Shown: positions 32,570 to 36,839 of the stretch, in pieces
Layout: every line of letters begins with the position of its first letter
Position numbering within the stretch: position 1 is the first letter of the stretch
Source: Acidobacteriota bacterium
GTDB taxonomy: Bacteria > Acidobacteriota > Terriglobia > Bryobacterales > Bryobacteraceae
DNA: 36,839 nucleotides
Reading direction: 5' to 3'
Assembly (NCBI GenBank): GCA_021778335.1
Contig: JAJYCN010000014.1
Location: 1-36,839 of the forward strand
Notes under the pieces: model-generated
The model's database searches: none
The model's input: only the letters and a program-made list of their open reading frames with translations
Told to the model about the DNA's origin: nothing
Made by a program: the position numbers and the translations under genes

Positions 32570-33510
32570 GATGTCTCTGATTCTCCTTGGAAACCGTCGT
32601 CGCTCGCAACCACGCCCCCCTCGCGCCAGTCCACCGACTCCACCAACCGCGGGTTTTCCCGCCACCCCGGCTCCACCTTCACGAACACCTCCAGGAAAAC
32701 CTTCCGCCCCAGCATCTCCTCCATCGCCTCCCGCGCCCGCGTCGCAATCCGCTTCAGCGTCGCCCCCTTCGCCCCGATCAGAATCGCCTTCTGCCCCGCC
32801 CGCTCCACCACCACCACCGCCGCAATCCTCGTCAGCCGCCCCTCTTCCTGCCACGACTCGATCCGCACCGCCACCGCATGCGGCACCTCCTGCCGCGTCG
32901 CCTCCAAAACCTGCTCCCGCAAAAACTCCGCCGCCAGAAACCGCTCCGGCTGGTCGGTCAAATAATCCTCCGGAAACATCGCCGGACTCCCCGGCATCCG
33001 CGCCGCCGCCAGCGCCAGCAGTTCCTTCAGTCCCGCCCCCGTCTTCGCCGAAACCGGCACCGACTCGGCAAACTCCGCCATCTTCCCGTACCGCTCAATC
33101 AGCGGCAGCAGCAGCCGCTTGTCCTCCAGCCGGTCTATCTTGTTCAACACCAGAAACAACGGTGCCCCGCCGCGCGAAACCATCTCCACCGCCCGCTCGT
33201 CTTCCCGCGTCACCGGCCGCGTCGCATCCGCCACATACAGCAGCAGGTCGCGCCCATCGAGCGCCGTCCGCACGCTCTCCATCATCCGCCGACCCAGCAG
33301 CCCTTTGCCTGCGTGAATCCCCGGCATGTCCAGAAACACGATCTGTGCGTCGTCGCTTGTCCACACCCCCTGCACAATCGTCCGCGTCGTCTGCGGCTTG
33401 GCCGATACAATCGCCACCTTTCCGCCCACCAGCGCGTTCAGCAGCGTCGATTTTCCCGCGTTCGGCCGCCCCGCAAGCGACGCAAACCCCGCCCGGTATG
33501 TCTCAGCCAT
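32566..33510 (-). CDS. era: GTPase Era
   Basis: Era is an essential GTPase that binds the 3' end of 16S rRNA during small-subunit maturation. The 314-residue protein has G1 GRPNAGKS (14-21), the switch segment KPQTTRT, G3 DMPG in IVFLDMPGIH (most family members have DTPG), G4 NKID in LVLNKIDRL, and G5 SAKTG. The C-terminal KH domain includes HAVAVRIESW, AAVVVVERAGQKAILIGAKGATLKRIATRAREAMEEMLGRKVFLEVFVKVEPGWREN, with the RNA-binding GxxG as GAKG. It overlaps the upstream CNNM-type gene by eight bases (ATGGCTGA) and the BON gene downstream by four. This placement with ybeY is a conserved bacterial arrangement. Confidence 0.96.
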   Translation of the reverse strand: MAETYRAGFASLAGRPNAGKSTLLNALVGGKVAIVSAKPQTTRTIVQGVWTSDDAQIVFLDMPGIHAGKGLLGRRMMESVRTALDGRDLLLYVADATRPVTREDERAVEMVSRGGAPLFLVLNKIDRLEDKRLLLPLIERYGKMAEFAESVPVSAKTGAGLKELLALAAARMPGSPAMFPEDYLTDQPERFLAAEFLREQVLEATRQEVPHAVAVRIESWQEEGRLTRIAAVVVVERAGQKAILIGAKGATLKRIATRAREAMEEMLGRKVFLEVFVKVEPGWRENPRLVESVDWREGGVVASDDGFQGESETS

Positions 33511-34768
33511 GGTTCTCCGCCGGTGTCCGCGACACCCTCACCTGCTCCACCCGCAGATCGTTCCCCGCCAGCACTTCAATCCGTATCCCATCCCTCTCCG
33601 CCGTCTCGCCCGGGTGCGGCACATGACCCAGCCACTCCGCCGCCAAACCGCCCACCGTCGTCGACTCCGTCTCTTCCGCCGTACGCACTCCCAGCAACCC
33701 CTCCAGCCGGCCCACATCCAGGCTCCCCGCCACCACAAATGAACCCTCCGCCTCGGCCTTCACATCCACGTCCGGCTCATGCTCGTCCCGGATCTCACCC
33801 AGGATCTCTTCCACCAGATCCTCCATCGTCACCAGCCCCGCCGTGTTCCCATACTCGTCCACCACAATCGCCATGTGCGCGCGTTCTTCCTGCATCTCGC
33901 GCAGCAGCGCGCTCACCGGCTTGGTCTCCGGCACATGCCGGATCGGCCGCAACAGATCCCGGATCTGCTTCTTCGCCCGCTCCTCTTCATCCAGCTCGAA
34001 CATATCGCGCACATGCACGAAGCCGATGATCTGGTCAATCGTCTCCTCGTACACGGGTATCCGCGAATACTGCTCGTGAATCACGAGCTGCCGCAGGCTC
34101 TCGAGCGTTTTGCTCCCCTCAATGGCCACCATCTTCGGCCGCGGCGTCATCACCTCGCGCACCGTCTTATCGCCGAACGCCACCACGGACTCGATCAGCT
34201 TCCGGTCCTCGCTTTCGAGAATCCCCTCTTCCTCGCCCGCCGTAATCAGCGCCTCGATGTCCCCTTTGTCACCCACTTCCTCCGGCCCCTCGCTCTCCGC
34301 ACCGCCCAACTCCGCCAGCGACTCCAAAAACCCGAACAGCGCCGTCAGAGGTCGCAGCATCACCACGATCCCCCGCAGCACCGGCGCCGCCGCCGCCAGC
34401 CACCGTCCGGACGTCTTCCGGTAAAGCAACTGCGGCGCCGCGTAGCAGCTCAACACCATCACCAGCCAGCTACCCGCCGCCGCCTCCGCCACCGCCACCA
34501 GCCGCCCGTCCCGCACCATCCAGGCCAGCGCCAGCCACGGCGCCGCCAACGCCAGCAGTCCCGTGTGCTTCACGATCGCCAACGCCACCGGCGCATGACC
34601 TTCGCTGCCGATCCGCTCTTCAATCGACTCCTTGAACAACGTCAGCGCCACCGACTCCCGCGGCCGCAGCCGCTGCGACTCCAGATACAGCAACTGCACG
34701 AACGTCACCAGGCACAGCGCAGGCGCAACCAGGATCGGCAGCAGCCCCAGCACCACGTCCATCAACAT
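33503..34768 (-). CDS. CBS-domain membrane protein, hemolysin/CorC-CNNM family
   Basis: This 421-residue protein has an N-terminal membrane region with hydrophobic segments near 4-26, 66-85 and 92-112, corresponding to the DUF21/CNNM domain. A cytosolic CBS pair follows (about 205-325: VREVMTPRPKMVAIEGSKTLESLRQLVIHEQYSRIPVYEETIDQIIGFVHVRDMF and MQEERAHMAIVVDEYGNTAGLVTMEDLVEEILGEI). Last is the transporter-associated CorC_HlyC domain (FVVAGSLDVGRLEGLLG, TTVGGLAAEWLGHVPHPGE). Relatives are implicated in magnesium or cobalt transport, and the CBS pair probably senses adenine nucleotides. It lies between ybeY and era, a frequent order in many phyla, with overlaps at both ends. Confidence 0.92.
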   Translation of the reverse strand: MLMDVVLGLLPILVAPALCLVTFVQLLYLESQRLRPRESVALTLFKESIEERIGSEGHAPVALAIVKHTGLLALAAPWLALAWMVRDGRLVAVAEAAAGSWLVMVLSCYAAPQLLYRKTSGRWLAAAAPVLRGIVVMLRPLTALFGFLESLAELGGAESEGPEEVGDKGDIEALITAGEEEGILESEDRKLIESVVAFGDKTVREVMTPRPKMVAIEGSKTLESLRQLVIHEQYSRIPVYEETIDQIIGFVHVRDMFELDEEERAKKQIRDLLRPIRHVPETKPVSALLREMQEERAHMAIVVDEYGNTAGLVTMEDLVEEILGEIRDEHEPDVDVKAEAEGSFVVAGSLDVGRLEGLLGVRTAEETESTTVGGLAAEWLGHVPHPGETAERDGIRIEVLAGNDLRVEQVRVSRTPAENHG

Positions 34769-35226
34769 GCGTCGTCCGCCCTCTCAATCAATCCCGCCGG
34801 CAACGCCAACTTCTTCCGCCATCCCCGCTCCGCCCGGGCCATCTCGCCGCGATCCTTGTCATGGTCCATCCCCAGCAGGTGCAGCAATCCATGCAGCATC
34901 AGAATCTTCACTTCCGTCCCGACGGTGTGCCCCTGCTCGCGCGCCTGGTCCCGCGCCCGGTCGATCGAAATCGCCAACTCCCCCAGCACCGCCCCATGCC
35001 GCGCCGGAAATGACAACACGTCCGTCGGCCAATCCTTGCCCAAAAACCGCCGGTTCAGCTCGCGCAGACGCTCGTCCCCGGTCACCAGACAGTGAAACTC
35101 CCGCCCGCCCGCCACTTTGCGCCGCAGCCGCATCGCAAACCGCCGCAGCTCGTCCCGGCCCAGCGAGCCGGTCCGCACCTCCCAAAACAGCGGCCCTTGC
35201 TCTTCCTCCCGCATCTGGCGTCTCAA
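34762..35226 (-). CDS. ybeY: Endoribonuclease YbeY (rRNA maturation factor)
   Basis: YbeY is a zinc-dependent endoribonuclease in 16S rRNA 3'-end maturation and 70S quality control. The 154-residue protein has the metal motif HGLLHLLGMDH (H112, H116, H122) and the family segments LNRRFLGKDWPTDVLSFP and LGELAISIDRAR. The reading starts at TTG 35226, which overlaps the phoH TGA (TTGA). An ATG four codons later (MREEEQ) is an alternative. The stop overlaps the next gene by seven bases (ATGTTGA). Adjacency to phoH and era matches the ybeZ-ybeY arrangement known in other bacteria. Confidence 0.95.
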   Translation of the reverse strand: MRRQMREEEQGPLFWEVRTGSLGRDELRRFAMRLRRKVAGGREFHCLVTGDERLRELNRRFLGKDWPTDVLSFPARHGAVLGELAISIDRARDQAREQGHTVGTEVKILMLHGLLHLLGMDHDKDRGEMARAERGWRKKLALPAGLIERADDAC

Positions 35227-36245
35227 CTCGCGGGCTCGGCCGTCTCCGGCGCCTCGCCGCCCGCATCGCCCAATCGCAGCGCCAACTGCCTCCCGGCCCC
35301 GGTCATCTCGTTGTGCCGCTCGTAGGCCTTCACAATCCTCTGCACCAGCGAGTGCCGCACCACGTCCCGCTCATCGAAGTGCACGAAGCTGATCCCCTCT
35401 ACCCCCCGCAGCACCTCGAGCGCGTCCAGCAACCCGCTCCGCTTCCCCGCCGGCAGGTCGATCTGCGTCACGTCCCCGTTCACCACCATCTTCGACTGGA
35501 ATCCCTGCCGCGTCAGCAACATCTTCATCTGCTCCGGCGTGCTGTTCTGCGCCTCGTCGAGAATGATGAAACTGTCGTTCAGCGTCCGCCCGCGCATGAA
35601 CGCGATCGGCGCCACCTCCACCACCTGCCGCTCGAGCAGCTTTTCCACCTTCTCGGCTTCGAGCATGTCGTAAATCGCGTCGTACAGCGGCCGCAGATAC
35701 GGGTCCACCTTCTCCTGCAGCGTGCCCGGCAAAAACCCGAGCCGCTCGCCCGCCTCCACCGCCGGCCGCGTGAGGATAATCCGGCTCACCCGCTTGCTCA
35801 GCAGCGCCGAAACTCCCATCGCCACCGCCAGGTACGTCTTCCCCGTCCCCGCCGGACCTACGCCGAACGTCAGGTCGGTCCGCTCAATCGCCTCCACATA
35901 CCGCCGCTGGTTCACCGTCTTCGGCGCCAGCGCCTTCTTGCCGAAATGCCTCTGCCGCGCGCTGTGCACCAGCGCCCGCAAAGTCACCTCCGGGTCTTCC
36001 GTCACCACCCGCAGGTAGCTGTTCAGATCCCCGTTCGAGAACGTGTGGCCTTCTTTTACGAGCGCGACATAGTCCTCGAGGATCGCCGCCGCGCGGATCA
36101 CCGCCGCTTCTTCGCCCTCGATCTCCACGCTGTCCTGCATGAGCCGGGTCTGCACCTGCAGCCCGTTCTCCAGCAGCCGGATATTCTGGTCGTTCGTGCC
36201 GAACAGCGCCTCGACGCCGCGCGAAATCTGCACGCTGATTGTCAT
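35223..36245 (-). CDS. phoH: PhoH family ATPase
   Basis: This ATPase is of the PhoH/YbeZ type and usually works with YbeY in RNA metabolism. Walker A is FGVGPAGTGKTYLAVAMG and Walker B is SFIILDEAQNSTPEQMK. Further family motifs are RIILTRPAVEAGERLGFLPG, LQEKVDPYLRPLYDAIYDML and GFQSKMVVNGDVTQIDLP. An N-terminal KH-like region (about 1-90) precedes the ATPase domain. The track starts at TTG 36272; I use the ATG at 36245 (MTISVQISRGVEALFG), giving 340 residues as usual, though neither start has a strong ribosome-binding site. It is the first gene of a five-gene overlapping operon, with a promoter candidate about 100 bases upstream. Confidence 0.95.
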   Translation of the reverse strand: MTISVQISRGVEALFGTNDQNIRLLENGLQVQTRLMQDSVEIEGEEAAVIRAAAILEDYVALVKEGHTFSNGDLNSYLRVVTEDPEVTLRALVHSARQRHFGKKALAPKTVNQRRYVEAIERTDLTFGVGPAGTGKTYLAVAMGVSALLSKRVSRIILTRPAVEAGERLGFLPGTLQEKVDPYLRPLYDAIYDMLEAEKVEKLLERQVVEVAPIAFMRGRTLNDSFIILDEAQNSTPEQMKMLLTRQGFQSKMVVNGDVTQIDLPAGKRSGLLDALEVLRGVEGISFVHFDERDVVRHSLVQRIVKAYERHNEMTGAGRQLALRLGDAGGEAPETAEPAS

Positions 36246-36348
36246 TTTGTCGAGGAAATTTTCACCGGACAAGGGAAGGAAGAGAACCGCAGCGCAAGCG
36301 CCGCATCAGAAAAATGCGGGGAGGGCGATGCCTGGCACATCCAACCCG

Positions 36349-36357
36349 AATATAGCA
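36349..36357 (-). promoter_or_regulatory. Candidate extended -10 promoter of the phoH operon
   Basis: On the minus strand the sequence GGGTCTGCTATATTCGGG contains TGCTATATT, an extended -10. Transcription from it would give a leader of about 95 bases before the phoH ATG. The leader contains a small hairpin (CCGCAT and ATGCGG, 36301-36319). A close relative of the motif, TCTGCTAAAAT, precedes VWFA copy 2. No -35 match is seen. Confidence 0.45.
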
Positions 36358-36839
36358 GACCCCACACCCCCCTAGCGGGTCCCGCGCCGCTCAACCGCAC
36401 ACAGGTAGCGGACACTCGCCGCCAACGCTCAACAGTCGGCGCGTCGGGAATACGAGATGCTTATCGCGGAGCCGACTCGCTCGGCTCCTTCGTGAGCCGC
36501 TCCGAGGCCTGTGCCTCCCGCATCGTTCGGAACTCCTCTAAACCCTAAACCGCCTCGACGAGAGCTTTGATCGTGGCCCGCTGAACGGCTATTCGACACC
36601 TCGGCCGGCACCCTAAAGGAGCCCAACTTCGGCGCGCCCGACCGGAGCGCTGCCGACTGGCCCGACGGGTCAGTCCCTTGCCTGACATCCGGACCATGAA
36701 GCGAAACGACCCGCCGGCGTGGGAAGAAATCAATCGCCCAAGCACACCAACGTGGACTTCAGGGTCTTACGCCTCTAAGAGAACTTGTCAGACGGCCGCA
36801 CGAGGCCGAGTTTTATGCGTCGTATCGCCGAAGTATGCG
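36358..36839. other. Region with no recognised gene
   Basis: The only ORFs here are short (65 and 66 residues, minus strand, for example MLGRLISSHAGGSFRF) and match nothing I recognise. The sequence lacks the strong GC-rich third-position pattern of the neighbouring genes. No tRNA cloverleaf, tmRNA or RNase P signature was found by eye. One clear inverted repeat is present at 36468-36488. It could be intergenic DNA, a decayed gene, or an uncharacterised RNA. Confidence 0.45.
36468..36488. repeat. Short perfect inverted repeat
   Basis: GGAGCCGA and TCGGCTCC pair perfectly across the loop CTCGC. TT follows on the plus strand, but there is no longer T-run. It may be a terminator for an upstream gene outside the window or part of a structured RNA. 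Confidence 0.4.

Noticed and set aside
34632-36548. 638-residue plus-strand ORF over phoH and ybeY
   Set aside because: Antisense to two well-recognised genes, with low-complexity Pro/Arg/His content.
36429-36745. Two short minus-strand ORFs (65 and 66 residues) as genes or transposase remnants
   Set aside because: No recognisable domain, no terminal repeats and no ribosome-binding site that I could support.

Overview
The window looks like a high-GC bacterial chromosome segment, most likely from Acidobacteriota of the Solibacter/Bryobacter group. The evidence is a tandem pair of acidobacterial VWFA-related proteins, a secreted SBBP-repeat beta-propeller protein ending in the 'Solibacter C-terminal' domain, a large TonB-dependent receptor with an N-terminal carboxypeptidase-regulatory domain, and a GH116-type glycosidase with a Tat signal. 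I saw no rRNA, tRNA, CRISPR array, insertion sequence or prophage. Lineage and functions are inferred by reading protein motifs by eye; no database search was run. Layout, left to right: (1) 1-2067, minus strand: a BON-domain lipoprotein translationally coupled to a secreted 7-bladed lactonase that runs off the left edge. (2) 2284-8427, plus strand: a Tat-exported ferritin-like protein, a Tat-exported GH116-like glycosidase, formimidoylglutamate deiminase (hutF), and an ArgE-like M20 deacylase whose ATG overlaps the hutF stop. (3) 8424-9341, minus: class II aldolase. (4) 9437-11265, plus: a cytoplasmic parvulin coupled by ATGA to a formylglycine-generating enzyme. (5) 11273-14606, minus: a cysteine-rich zinc-ribbon protein and alpha-glucan phosphorylase. 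(6) 14704-22895, plus: homoserine dehydrogenase, two tandem VWFA paralogs and the SBBP protein. (7) 22907-27737, minus: an apparent operon of M20 hydrolase, EamA transporter, fabD and a DUF885 lipoprotein. (8) 27815-28102, plus: a small orphan protein resembling Cas2/SinR. (9) 28081-32174, minus: a DUF5666-like secreted protein followed by the TonB-dependent receptor. (10) 32267-36245, minus: the conserved RNA/ribosome cluster phoH-ybeY-CBS/CNNM-era, ending in an exported BON protein, with every junction overlapping. (11) 36246-36839: leader and apparently non-coding DNA. The most thought-provoking points are the parvulin-FGE pair, the hutF-ArgE-like pair as a possible alternative end to histidine degradation, an orphan Cas2/SinR-like protein, a GH116-like enzyme whose acid/base position appears altered, a perfect 13-bp hairpin built into a convergent gene end, and -10-like hexamers sitting just upstream of several start codons. 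None is proof of a new system. The window as a whole is mostly housekeeping and lineage-typical exported proteins.
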